Made by a program: the position numbers and the translations under genes
In this document: one piece after another, positions 25,551-38,700 of the stretch
Position numbering within the stretch: the first letter of the stretch is position 1
How the letters are laid out: each line of letters begins with the position of its first letter
Assembly (NCBI GenBank): GCA_036345935.2
Contig: JADWOT020000009.1
Location: forward strand, 2,809,381 to 2,873,380
Length of the DNA: 64,000 bases
Reading direction: 5' to 3'
Origin: Taenia hydatigena
Lineage: Eukaryota; Platyhelminthes; Cestoda; Cyclophyllidea; Taeniidae
Notes under the pieces: generated by a model
Databases searched by the model: none
The model's input: only the letters and a program-made list of their open reading frames with translations
What the model was told of the DNA's origin: nothing

Positions 25551-26771
25551 TGCTTATAAATAACTGATAACCAAAGGACTACTCCTGTCTGCTCTATGTG
25601 CTGGCGTTTGGTTGTGCAGGCGCAGATGCCGTACGAATGCGACTGCTGACCGGATGGCTCGGCGCCTAGGATAGTTACCACACTAAATGAGCTTTGCCTT
25701 ACTGCGGCCACTGGTACATGTGGAGGTTTTTGTGCTACATGGGTCAAGGCAGCGACTCCAAAGGGGAATCCACCTTTAGATTGTTTAAGACTTCATATTA
25801 CGAACAGAATCTTTTGGAGCATCAGGGTCGGAACGTGTTCTGGGGCTATAGATATGATTGCCGAAGGCATAAACGCAAATCTGTAGATTTCAAGCACTGT
25901 GCTGTTACGTTTATTTAAAGTCTTTATCTTCTTTAGTCCATTTACTATATCGTCAATAGGTCCCATCTATATGTGATTTAATGCAAGTAACATGCGATCT
26001 TCATAGAATGGGATCCAATAAATGATAAAACAAATTAGTTGATTTGTTATTTTAATCGACTTCCGATAAAAAAGACGAAATATGTCCTACGAATGATATT
26101 TAGACCCGTCCATCCCCAACCCTGAATTTGATCATCTGAGTGCCTTTTAGTTAGAATGTGTTCTTCGTCGATTTACTTTAACATTTTGATTGTCTGTTTA
26201 GCTCTTTATTTTGGCCACTCAAGGACCGAAAGCACGGCCATTGTACTTCCGTCCAGCGACATGGTATCTGGGTCAAAGCTGATAGGCCCTTAGCCCGCCT
26301 GTAGGTCGACAGTGCCATGGCTTCTTCCAGTCTTCACGTAACTCTTCAGCTAGTTTAATAGATGAGTATCGGTTTTGAACTGAAAATAAGTATTCTTACT
26401 AGATTCGATCAGTAGTTATACTGGCTAGTTCAGTAACGCAAGTGTTGAAAACAGCAATACGGTTCGTGACAGCATGTAAAATCTTCCATCTTCCATTTTT
26501 TTACAGAATTTAGTTCGTGTGTGTGAAGTACAGGCGACATGATAAATTTTCCATGTGTGGATCCCCATACTCCTTATTTTATCCTTGGAGACTGCTCTAG
26601 GCATATTCCGCAAATATGCTTTTGATGATACGCCGGACTAATGAATGAATGAATGAATGCTAATTTTGCTCTCTTTCTGCCTATCCAATTTAATTTTCTG
26701 TAAAATCATCTAGTCTACAATCTGTAGATTCGAATCAAAGTGTTATTTTTTGTTTGGATCTCTTGCTGCAG

Positions 26772-26848
26772 AAAGAGGAGAACTAATTGGATTAGAGGAT
26801 CCTAGCAGCGACGCCGTTACCTCAATTTTGGCCTTTTTGTGCAAACCG
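26772..26848 (+). other. Candidate orphan exon
   Basis: The acceptor CTTGCTGCAG precedes 77 nt, read RGELIGLEDPSSDAVTSIL then AFLCKP, ending at a gtaaca donor. It carries two leftover bases at its start. No matching neighbour was found; it may be chance. Confidence 0.15.
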
Positions 26849-28391
26849 GTAACAGGTTAATAAGAGAACGTCTGTGACAGATGGATGTCATTCCTCAGTA
26901 CGATCTGTTGACAGATCGGTATCAATATCCTAAATAAAACATTTTTTGTTCTTACCTACAATTGAGTTGACCCCTCTCTACGGTGATATAGCAACCTCTT
27001 TCTCCTCACAACATTTTATCATTAGAACTCTCACCTCATTACCAATATTTGAAGCGTACTGTAATACTTGTGTTCTTCGAATGTGCTTTGTAGGCCAGAG
27101 GCGGGGGAAAATTTTTGAACCTAGTGGCAGAGCGGCGTGGTGACTCCTAGGAGCGTGACTTATCCCCGTCCTGAACTCTGTTATAAGGTCTCGCTGTACC
27201 TCCTCTCTCACCCATAATAAAGATGTTCAGGCGTGTTCAGACTCCTAATAACAAGGGCGATAAGAAGGAAGAGAAGGACCCCTCTACACGTACCTCTGGA
27301 CCATTAGGTGCTTTAATGTTAAACTCATAGCACACCAAACTTTAATAAACAACTGACGTAGTGCATTGTTTTAATAATTTTGAGACTTAATTACACAAGA
27401 TTCTTGGTCTTCTTGGTTTATGAAGAGGTCTTGACGACATAAATGGGGAAACGCAGCTTTGACCTTGCGATGACATGCATCACAGCTAACTGTCCATCCG
27501 CTCGACAGTATGGTCAGTACCAGGAGTCGTAGCCTTTTTGGACATCAGTTGCATGTCTTCCCTTTGCTGATATGGCTTGCAACTACAGAAAAGCCTCGGG
27601 GCACCACAACCAAAATAAAATTCTTGGACATTTCAATAAGTTTACTTGCCCACAAGACATCAAAGGCTTTGCGGCTGCTGACAAGTCTTAGGTTTTCTTT
27701 GGAAATCTCATTCTAGATTTGTGATTTATGAATCGACAAATAATTTCCTGACCAAGATGCATTTATCCTATAATTCCAGCAAGTAGGCTTTCTTGAAAAA
27801 CACTAAAAGGAGGATTAGAGAATTAAAGTTATTTTTCTTTGAATAGTTGTGTCTAATTGGAACCTCAGAAGATAGCCCAATTATGCATCGATTTGGGCGA
27901 GTTGGTAAAGTTGCCTAGTTGTTCAAGGTCGCCCTGTGTTTTCTTGAAGGGTGTGGGGTTTGTCAATTTATTACTTCTTTTGTTGCAGATCCCAAATTGC
28001 TTTATTATATGTACTTTCTAATGTTAGTACGTTACTCAAAGCTGTGAATTCTGCCCGTTAAACTCGTCCGAAGTACCTGTCAACTAAGCCGCATGTCAAA
28101 ATAGTCTACGTTCCCAGGCAATCAAAAATTTACTATAATGTCCGTGTTCTTATCTGCTAAGAGGAAATGATAGATTTTTTGTAGTTTTCGTCTAAACAAT
28201 TGTGCACTCCAAACGTTTGTCTTGCGTAGTAGTTTAATGAACGGACCGCGGTATTTTACTACATCCGTGGCCCGTCTTCGTAGCTATTAGGCAATGATTA
28301 TTTGATAATAGCACAGAAAACAGGGCGCTCTTACTAATCCAGTGGAGTAGTACGTGTGCTTAACATTGTTCTTCTTTTCAATGTTTTTAGT

Positions 28392-30827
28392 ATGGCACAA
28401 AAATACCCCACAGATGAAGAATTAGTTCAAATGACGACTATGCAATTAAGAAGCCTCCTTGAACAACACATTATTTCCCAAGAGCAGCACCGTGAGCTTC
28501 GCACTCGACGTCGTCGCCTACAGAATCGCAAATATGCGCGTCGATGCGCCAAGAAGAAGCAGACCGAAGTTGCTGAGTTAGCGGCTGCAGCCAAGAAGGA
28601 GTCCTCAGCCATAAGGGTACGTGTACTTGTTCGTACCGAGTTTTTGTGGGCTTTCTTTCTCTTTTTCCTTATTTGTCTTCATTTTAAGCTTATTCATCTT
28701 TGAAGTATCCAACCTATTTATGGGTGCCCTCTAGCCTTGTTACCATCGGCGCCTTTCCATCCCATTAGGTCCCCTACTACGATTTTAATTTCAAAAATGC
28801 CGTTTTTCGGTCCAATTTTCACTATTTTAAATTATAAATGACGGTATATTAGTTCCTATACGCCAGTCGTGTTTCATTATGTTAGGCGCATCCATTATTC
28901 ATTGTTTCGACCATTGTACCATCTGGACTGCATTATTCTTTCTCACAAAATGTTTGTTGTGATTTGATCCACTTTTATTCCTTTGTCCTTCACTTAATGA
29001 TTACCAATGGCTTCTTTGTACCCCGCTGCTCTGTGTATTCGCACCCTTGAGAAGGGGATCGTTTCAAGGTTAATGGTTTAGTGCTATTCACAATGTTTGC
29101 GTGTCAGTAGGTCCATCCGATTCTTTAACTAGGTCTAAGTAATCCAAGCTACAGCGAAAGCACCTCGATGATCCCATTTTTTTGTAGTTGCTATTAGAGG
29201 AAATAGGATATCTTAGGAAATGTCACCAGAGTCACCACGTTTGCACATTTGTAAGCATATTTTTCAAAAAGCTGACGATGGTAGTTACAAGGATCAAGGC
29301 CATGTTGTTTTCGTTCATGTACATGTATACATTTTGCACGGAAGATTTTTGGAGCAGTTTCGTTTTTTTACTATGTTCGATTGCGGAACCTGCTGATACT
29401 AATTGTGATTTATTAACGTGCTCAAAATTTTACTCGACATCTAAATAACTTGTTTATTGAGTTAAAATTCCCCGATATGTGCTTTGTCCCTGATTGAAGC
29501 CTCTCTTCCGACTTCTGGACTTTTTTTGTTTTCTAGAACTTAAGGAGTTTTCATAGAATTTGTGGCTTCGACATGCCTAATGATTACCGTCCTCTATCGT
29601 ATCTAACATTCAGATCTTTAAAGCGCATTTCGGAGTTGATGGCTTTACTATGAATATCCATGCTGAGTCGGAATTTCGGAAAAGGAAGGAGTCTCAATCA
29701 GCTAAGTTTCAGCCAGTTTAAACTGAACTTCCAATCAAAAAATACTTTAAAATTCATGTTGTTTTGACGGTACCGCACGCAGCAGTAAGTCGTGAGTGTG
29801 TCTGGTTGCGTACTGATATCCAGCTCACCTGTTGTGAGCCAGTGCAGACGCCGTTAATCACGATGGGAGGCGCTTAATACCGTGTGGTAGTGTAGTTTCT
29901 TGTGAACAAAGACGCAGAGAAATTGCGGTTATCTGTTTGTGCAGGCTTCGAGTACGGTATAGTAACGAGGCGTTCAGCCATGAGCAGTGAGACTTGATCG
30001 TTTGTCAGCGAAGATCTTAGGTGTGGGTGATTTCCGGTTCGTGGAACGCCTACCTTACCGTGTCTAGCTGTCGCATAATTTGTCATCGTGCAATTGTAGG
30101 AGTTTGGTGAGCAAAATTATTTGCATATTCAAAAAGTTAACGTTCATGCGGCACCTGAAAAGCAACTTCGGTATGAAAGTGATGGGACAACCTACCTACT
30201 TTGATACCCAGTAAACGCTAAGGTAAATTCATGTGTGCATTGGGGGAATGTTTTGAAAGTTGAATGCGGTGTTTTTCTTAAATGTTTTCCTTGCTTCTGT
30301 AAACTCTAGGTCATGATTTGACTTGAAATCTTCTCGTAAATCAAGCGTGTTTAACACTACTGTCTCACATTTCTTTAGGTTTGCGCCCAGCAGAGTTATT
30401 GCCGTTGAGTCTCTCATTGTTTTTTTTTGTTTTTTATTAGTCTTTGCGACAACAGCTCTCACGGTTGAACACCTCGGTGGACAGACTAGATCGCCAGATA
30501 GACAGTTTGGCAAAGCTGCGTATATCCATGACAGAAACACCCTTCTCCCTTCGCATGGTAGCACCCGATGGCACAGAATTGGGGTTGGCTCATTTCAACA
30601 GCCATCACCTGCCTCTGCTATCTTGTGAAGGAGACGAATCTGTTTCCATGGCTGCTGCCAACCACCTTATACCACGCATCTGTTTCAAGACGCAACCATT
30701 GATACAAAGAAGTTTGTGTCTTAGTAAAAGCACCACCGCTCCTACTGCAACTGCCTCTACCATGCGAGTTCCTGTGCCTCCAGCTGGCGGTGCTTGTGGT
30801 TTTTCCGCCGAGGGACAGGAAGTGTAA
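28392..30827 (+). CDS. Maf-like (small-Maf-type) bZIP transcription factor, complete, 2 exons
   Basis: Exons are 28392-28616 (ATG to a GTACGT donor, phase 0) and 30441-30827 (after TTTTTTATTAG, to stop TAA). The protein is 203 aa. Residues about 5-40 form the Maf extended homology region (TDEELVQMTTMQLRSLL). The basic region reads RRRRLQNRKYARRCAKKK, keeping the Maf-specific NRxYAxxC pattern. A leucine zipper crosses the intron (VAEL, then SLRQQLSRLNTSVDRLDRQI, then DSLAKL). About 85 residues without a recognised domain follow. Small Maf proteins are usually about 150-160 aa, so the tail is longer. Family function is nuclear DNA binding at MARE/ARE-like sites as homodimer or with CNC partners. 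The acceptor at 28389-28390 leaves a single T before ATG, implying a 5' leader added by cis- or trans-splicing. The fit is to Maf rather than AP-1 or CREB. Confidence 0.85.
28617..30440 (+). other. Maf-like gene intron
   Basis: This 1.8 kb intron splits the leucine zipper region in phase 0. It has a GTACGT donor and a T-rich tract ending TTTTTTATTAG. Nothing else was recognised in it. Confidence 0.7.
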
Positions 30828-32705
30828 ATGAACTTGAATGTACGCATGCACTTGTCCTCCTATTTTTGCGTTTTCACCTAACTTTGTTTTCCCCCTTTTA
30901 CCTTTTAACTTGTATGGTATCAAAGTACTTGTTTTTTTGTGTTCGATGTGATCTTCTTCTGCATTAGGGGATCCTGAAGGGGTATATTGTGTGGTCCCAG
31001 AGGCATGTAAGATGTTTAGAACAAAATAGCACGGGAATTGGTTCTGTTAAGCCAAGGAGTGAGTGAGACTCAACGATCGGTTCTTCATTTTCTCACGGGT
31101 TTGCAGAGGGGATCGTGTGAAAATCGAATCAACCCGCTGCTCCGTATCACGGGTAAAGGTGATTGTATACATGGGGACAATCAGCCGCATTGTGTGGACC
31201 GCATTCGGTAGCTTGTTTCGACTTAGGCATTGTACATATGAGGTCGTATTCGGGAAAGGGTATACTAGCATTCGTTCCTGTCACCAATTCGGTCCAAGAG
31301 GTTCAAGCTATCGTGGTATTTGAATGGACAAGAGTGGACAATGTCACAACGGATGAAGGGAAGAAGATGTTATTCTCTGGCAGAGTCAGTGGGTTTGGAA
31401 CACGTTTTTTGTTTCGGTTGGAGACCACTTGGTTGGCCACTGTACCTTCGACAGGTGAACTGGCTCCCATACTATACCAGTAGCAATTCTGAGCGTCTTG
31501 TTTAAAGCTTGCAATTTTTCGATTACTAAAGTACAAACACCAATTCCCTACTTGTTTTATTTATCCACATTTAACACATGATACATAAACCATATTATTG
31601 GGACTCAACCACCAGCAAAAGCAAAGCATGCTAAAATCTATCCCAGAATGTCTGTAACAGCTTATCACAGCCACAAAAAGCCGTCTCCTCAAGTAATGGG
31701 ATGCCATCCGGGGAGTACGTTTGCCACCATCACACTGACTCCGGTAGCGAAACTATTACTTTTCGACACTGTTACAGTCGCACGGTGATTTCACTCGACT
31801 TGGTTTATGCCTTAGAAACAAAGACTTATTTAAGGTTTTAAGTGTTTGAGGTGTTCTGTGATCAAAACATCCGGTGTTGAACACCTCTCTAGACTTCTAG
31901 AAATATTAATATTCTGTTTTAGCTGCATTCTTTGCCCTTGGTACGCATTAAATTAGTCCGGAATTCCACAATACATTATGGTGCTGTGTTTTACCGCTTC
32001 GAGACATATCTGAAGATAAAATGAGACATAATACCCGGGTAGAATACCTATATTAGGCATACAGAAGGAAGTGAGGCTACTGGCATGTCCGAAAAGCGAA
32101 GGTATCATGTCCAATCAAGTGGCCCTTAAATGAGACCGAGAGTTAACTAAACAGCGGACGTATTGCACCATATCAACTGCATTGTTAACAATAAAAACCG
32201 GATTTGTGATTTTGCACGAAAACACGGCCCTCGGTGTCGATTAAAACCAATCAGTCTCCATATTAGCACGATTTCAGGGACCTCGAAAATTAGAATCAAT
32301 GTGGATATTATCGGTGGACATCCAGACAATCGTTACCTGAAAATGTGTCTTCTAATAAAGTAGAGTGCCGTTTATTTTTCTCAGGAGGAGGAGTAAAAGG
32401 GCGGAATATGGTCTTAAAATCTAATTCTGTGTGGCTGAACCGCATAATACTGTGCCTTAGACGACTATCAATGTTCGTACGTACAGACTTTGTAAATCCA
32501 CCAATTAGCTAAGGATGCTTCTGGAAGTACTGGTTGCCCGACTGATAATTTTAATTTTGGTTTTAAGTGACCTATAAATTTGTTCTAATGTACAAAACTC
32601 ACGAGCACAGCGTGGGCCTGCGGTCGGTTGGGTGAAGTTTGCCACCGTGACCTCAGAAGTCGTCGGCATTGGTCTGTGCTTGTCTCTTGTGATCAGTTTG
32701 TGAGG
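30828..32705 (+). other. Intergenic between the Maf-like and DOMON-b561 genes
   Basis: It contains the 3' flank of the Maf-like gene with no clear AATAAA within 200 bp, an unrecognised overlapping pair of open frames on both strands at 31163-31536, and one dispersed-repeat module at 32005-32140. It should include the promoter of the next gene; no specific element is identifiable. Confidence 0.5.
32005..32140 (+). repeat. Solo module copy between the Maf-like and DOMON-b561 genes
   Basis: CTGAAGATAAAATGAGACAT, TAATACCCGGGTAGAATACC and GAGGCTACTGGCATG occur in the family order and + orientation. Confidence 0.5.
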
Positions 32706-35700
32706 ATGATTGTATTCGGGATTTTGCATTTCCTCGTAGTTTCTGCCCTTGGCTTTAAAGATGTTGATTTGTCTACTTGCACTGTAACCAAAGGGTGTTT
32801 GCGTCCCCCCATCTGCGTTGATAATCTATGTGAATATGGAGCTACCTGGCGACTGGTCGAACAGAATGAAATTCAGTATATTGAATTCGAACTTTTTGGT
32901 GATATAAAGTCAAGCAGTGGATTTATTTCTCTCGTCTTTTCAAGAGATCCCTACTTTGTAAGTTAGTTCAGTTCGGTACTGACAGTTTTGTTTGCTGGTA
33001 AAAGTGTGGTTTTGTCTGCTTTGTTTCAGATTTTCTGATGTAGTGCCTGACTTCCTCTTCCTGCTTGAGGGCTAAACGGAGGAAGCCTTAGTTAACTATG
33101 AACCTGATCCATTGACCACGTCCTGATTTTTTCTGATAATCCTTTCTGTTATAATTTTTATCTAATCGTCCATTAATCTTTCGTTAGAACTGCGCGATGC
33201 TGTTTGCTTGGTAGTCTTCTATTTTCCAACCATTTTCGGGTGAATTTATACTTGTTGATAATTTATTTAAGTTGTTGTTGGTGGGATTTCAATGACGAGA
33301 TTTTATTTATTTTAATTAGCGGCGTTCCATTTGCGATGAGTTTCTGTTTTTGCATTGGTAGTTGCTATTATCATACAATGTGTTGCGGAAATAGGTCCTT
33401 TTCTTATTGGTTTGATACCCTTTAAGGTAGGTGTTTATGATTATATTACTTCTTCGGCTTTCTGGGTGAGTTGCGTATAGAAGTTCATCCTTTACGGATG
33501 AGATGAGCTTCTGAATTTCGTGGTGCTATAGTCAAAACATTGCCTTAGCGCTGTTTTCCATTCTTCCCTTGGATATCGGTAATTTATTTCCTCCAAAACT
33601 ATTCATATTCTCTCTGTTTAGGCGGATTTCTTCGATCACGAGGGCGCTCATACTCAGAATTTGCATTTTTATCTCGTTAGGAATGTTATGATGTTCTCCA
33701 TCCCTTATTCTCGCTAACGTTAGTTGTTTATTTAGCACCGTCATCGTATGATGTAACATAGCACCGAATTTTTTTGAATAGTTTATCTTCCTATGGGCTG
33801 ACCAAATGCGATGGCATGAATGAATAAGTAAATTCTTTTGGCTGCTAAGCATGGCAGTTCCGGTTGATATTTAAGGGGATGGCCGCGACGTCCCACATTC
33901 CTGATCCCAAAATCCTAATCTGGCACGCGCTGTGCACTACACATTAATCGATAGTCACAAGGCGTGCAAGCGAACATGTGTATGCGCGCATGCGTGCATC
34001 TTCCCACTTGTAGCCAATCGAGAGGCTGCAGCTAGCGGCCATTCCTCTCTTCCCCTTCACAAACAACCCAGCAACTGCGTTAGGAAGATGCACAAACTGG
34101 TTTGGTATTGATTCTCAAAAGGTGGGCGGTTGCTGCCCACATGAATATGTTCTTGTGCTTGCGCAATACTTGCTGCGGGAGTAGAGTGATTAATAGGCAT
34201 GTCATGCTTAGTCAGCAGAGTTTGGCGCTCTCACAATGACCGTTAGGTTAATTTTCCAGTTGTGGTAATTTCTATGTGAAACCGCATGTGCTAGTGCGAA
34301 TGCAAGTGTAAATCAGAGCCTTCTTCTTCCTTGGCTTTCACAGGGCTGTGCTATAGTACTGATGCGGTGGCAAACTATCCTTTGTGTATAAACTGTCCAG
34401 TAGTAAATGACGCTATGTAAATACCGCGACTAGAAAAGTGGGTATTTCCCAAATGTCTTGGCCTATAGACTTGTTCACTAAACCTCTTTTTCTTTTGGGT
34501 GCATGTTTATCCGAAAGATATGAGCTCAGAGATGCGCAATTTCGATGGCTTTTCAACCTTTTAATATCCCTCATGCATGACTGCTAGTCCGCATGCAGTC
34601 TGTGGAACTTTATTTATTCTCAACGTAAATGGCATAACCTGTAAAGTGAAGTGTTCTACGAAGCTACTTGAACTGCGGATTCCACCCATTGAACTTCTAT
34701 TTTGCTTCGTATTTGGTTCACAGCGATCTTTGAGCGATGAAGGCGTAGATTAGTTAGTTAGTTTGTTTGTTTGAAGGCAATTTTTTGTCCTTGTTAAACC
34801 AAACAGTCTTCTAACTGCCTTATTTCTGAAATTTGTGTCTCAGCATAGATCAAGCTGCTAACCATAGGTATTTTCATATTTCAATTTGTTCTTTCATCTG
34901 CGTTGTTCAGTACTTCGGACTCTCATTTACCTCCAACTCGTCACTTTGTTTTAGGGCCGAATCATTGTTAGCCCAAACACTAGCTAAATTCGCATTCCTT
35001 TTCCCTAGGGTGGTGATGGCTTTGTTGGTTGTTACTATGACACCGTTGACTTTAAAACCGTCGTTCGAGCAGGGTATAGACCAGAGGCAAGTGAATCCAA
35101 CCACCTCTATAATCCTTCTGATGATGAGGTATGCTTCATTTCTGACTACTTTGTGTTGTTAAGTTAATGCTCTTGACTAGGGCAATGTCCCTCAACTATT
35201 TTTATTAACGGACTGTACAAGAAACGTTTGTTTCTTATAAGTGGAGTAAGTAATAAGTGTGGGCCATTTTCACTAGGCGGTCAGCATGGTTGTCCCCCTT
35301 TACCATAATTTATTCATGAGTGGATTCAGGACTACGACATTTGATGAAACCCCGTCACTGTGACCACCGTTTTATAGCATTTGAATCCCCTCTGAAGAGG
35401 TTACAATGGGATGGAGCCCATTAACATTATATGTGCATATAATGTTAGTATACAAAGGAGTTAGTGGGCTGTTATTTCAGAAATAATATTATCGGGACGT
35501 CATCCCATCAAAGCAGTGACTGATGCCTGTGAAGACTGAAGATCACCAAGTAAATTTTGTTCTACTACACTTTTCCTTTTGGCAGAAACTTCTTATCACT
35601 ACGGGAGGTGATCTTGGAAGCTCATATGTGGATGCACAGCACTACTTGCAGTGTCGATTCAGACGCCGTGTGACCCCTGTACGGATGGCAAATCAGCTGA

Positions 35701-38700
35701 AGGATCTAGCACCACCGAATGCCTACTACCTTATCATTCAACGTGGATCCGACCCGCTTAGAACGAGCTTTGGGCAGCTCTATCCCGGTGGTGAGGCCAC
35801 ATCGAATACTAGTGCTGTCATAACTTCGTAAGTTGATCACCATCTCAGCTACTCCCTCACTTAGTGGCTCTGATACTTTGCAGTCTTTATCTGTAATGAT
35901 TCACGGAGGATTGGCTTTTCATGAGCAGAATTTATTTTCATTGTTTTATTGATTAGGTCTTGTATCGACTTTATTATGGTCAAATAGCTTATTCTAGCCC
36001 ATACTTACTGTTTTGTCTAAGATTTTTTCTTCACCGCCTTGTCACTTTTTTGAAAGTTGGGACTGTTTATGCTGCTACACAAGTTGCCTGCTTGCTTGCG
36101 TTAAGTCTGATCAATGTGCTGGATTCTGTTCTAAATCCTCAGTCCAAACTTTGATGTTTTTACTAGAAGGCAGTTAACCTTTTTGTTGACATCATTACCA
36201 AAGCCTTCGTTTTGAAAATCATTTCAAGTGTATAGCAATTTCGACACTGCTGATCCTCGTCTGATGTTTGGTGTAGCCTCAGTGTCAAGTCGTTGTAAAT
36301 ATCCGTCTAAAAATTTGGGCAGGATAAGGTTGGGAGCTGTGTTCGCCTCGGTATATGGTGTCTGGTAGTTTAACTATCCCAAAATTGAATCTCGAAAAGG
36401 CAATGGCGTCATCGTAGAATCATATTCGCAATATTTAATGGCATGTACTTGCCCACCGTAAAAGCCAACAAGGAACTTGCAATCAAGCCCATGTTAACGC
36501 AAATTAATGTTCCCCTTGTATTGTTGAATGTCCGATTTGCTGAGATTTCATTGTGCCGGAACACTTGAAACTGTAGTAACCTTCAAAGCAATCATCGCAT
36601 CTAATTTACGTAACTCATAACCTTAAGATTCATCCTCTTGATAACATAGCTCATGAAACTAAGTTTGTAGGTGTCATATTTAATGAGCACCCTTCAAGAC
36701 GCCCTACGTAGTGTCAGTTGTGATGCGACGACTTACATCTATTCATGTATGACCAGGTGAATTTTGAAGGGACCCGCGTTCACTAGCGTGGCCACATTGA
36801 ATTCCGGATTTCCATAGTAAAGTTTTGTCCTTAATTTCGCCATTCTCGCGATTGACTATCTCAGCAACGATTGTATATTTGGCTACACTCAAATTGATGC
36901 CAGTTCTGAGTCTTCAACTCCTACAATAAATTATAAGTCGTTCAAATCTAGTTCAAGTGGTTGCTTTAATAGTGTGCTGGCTAAACGAAGTTTGAGGCAT
37001 TGCATCTCCCTTTTTTCTGCGGTAACAGCACAAAGAAAGGATTTAACATTAACTGCGCACTTTTACTCCCCTTGCATTGCCCCTCAGGTGCTTAACGCGA
37101 TCATCCTATGCTGTTCCTTTGTCGCCTGCTGCATCTTAAAAGCTTGGGCTTTGATGAAGGCTTTCATAAACTTCCTACTTCTAACTCGTAGTTTAATTCT
37201 TCCACCTGGCTGTGACTGCGTAATAGCCTATCTGCCCCTCACCTCGAGTTCGCAATGTTCTGGGAAAGGCCAAGTAGTCTTTTCTCACTACCGTCATCTG
37301 ACTTCTGAATTTGTGCCGCAATTGCCTGAACGTTTTCTGGCGAAACTTCTTTATCGCATTGTTGTTCCATCAATTTGTTTTTAGTTTATGTCATTGCCTG
37401 TGCCTCATTCTTACGTCACTATGCGATCTTACAGAAATCATCAATTTTATTGTGAGAAAAATAGTTCCTTCTCATCGTACGCATATCCAGCCCTCCTCCC
37501 TTTCAGTAAAATTATTTTCTTCTCTGAGGTTTTAAATTTTATCCCTAGTTCTGCACTTTGCATATTGGCTGGTTTTCTCTGTTAGGTTGGTGGAGCACAT
37601 CCGTTTTTCGCTACATATGAAAGGAGCAGTTGGAGAATTGCTTATAGAGAGTCATGTTTCGCGAAAGCCAATGATTTGTGAGAGTACTGCCTCTTTGATA
37701 GAATTGCTAGCGCCCTTTTTTTGCTTCTGTATTCATGTTCAGCGCTACCTCACAGTTGTCAACTAATCATTATTTGCAGCTGAAATCCTTTGCTTAGTTA
37801 AGAGGTATCTTTGTTTTTTTTTTCTCATCGTAAATAGCATGAGCACTTTTTGGATTAGCAAGTACTCTTCCGTTAATGACAACGGATTCTCAGCTACACC
37901 TTGTCTCGCCATGAATAACAAAAAAGGGTCGTTTGAAAAACTGTCACAATCTGTTCATTAATTTGCTGTCTTAGTTCTCTTGCTCTTCACTAATTTTCTG
38001 TACGCTAATATGATCCAAAGAAATGTTAAACTTGAGTTGTCATCCTAGAGTAATTTATGGCTTCCATTTGTTTCTGTAATCTCCCTCAAAGATTTCCTTG
38101 AAAACTAATTCAAGCTCTATGATAATTTCTCATACACCAGCCAGTCTTGAATTACATGTCACCAAATTATTTTAGCATTAGAATAAAAGCTGGGCTATCT
38201 ATCAGAAAGCTTTTTCCATTTTATCTGCTGTCCTAAACTAGATTATGATAGCGTCCGTGTTTATTTTGATTCCTCTACTTCAAACGCTTATACCTCATGC
38301 ATGTCACACGCAGGCTGGAGCTCGAATTGTAACGAATTAGTGTGAGGGGATGCGTAGCATTGATGCTATTCTGAGACCCCTACAGAACCTGGCCAACCAT
38401 TTCGACAGCAGCCCATTCCACCGCCTATCTAGGTCATAGCGAATTCGCTTGTCACACATTTGTTTAAGTAAAATAACTCAATTTGTTAAGTGTTCCTCAG
38501 GACTAATTGGCAAAAATAGAAAAAAACACATTAGAGTTTAGAGCTGGAAATAGATGAGGATTAGCCCATGAAACAGGTGTGATTTTCAAATAAATTGGTC
38601 AACACCGCTTTCACCCTCTTTCATCTATTGAAATCTAATTTCATATCTAACCGTGTGCAGGAAGGGTCTGCGGCTATGAACATGGCTAATCGGTACTGTA

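Larger units (their letters stand above)
20101..28355. other. Intergenic stretch, no convincing gene
   Basis: Between the RPTP 3' end and the Maf-like gene there is repeat-derived sequence (24.7-25.6 kb), a short AATG-type tetranucleotide run near 26637-26659, two weak candidate exons (21838-21933 and 26772-26848) and one interrupted minus-strand frame (22635-23312). The rest is AT-rich with no recognised protein similarity on either strand. Confidence 0.5.

Noticed and set aside
24779..25747. Several overlapping frames on both strands
   Set aside because: All fall inside a TRIM-like element; no copy preserves a common frame.
33930..34030. GCATGCGTGCAT-rich patch as regulatory or repeat array
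   Set aside because: Short alternating purine-pyrimidine stretch without a repeat unit or conserved context.
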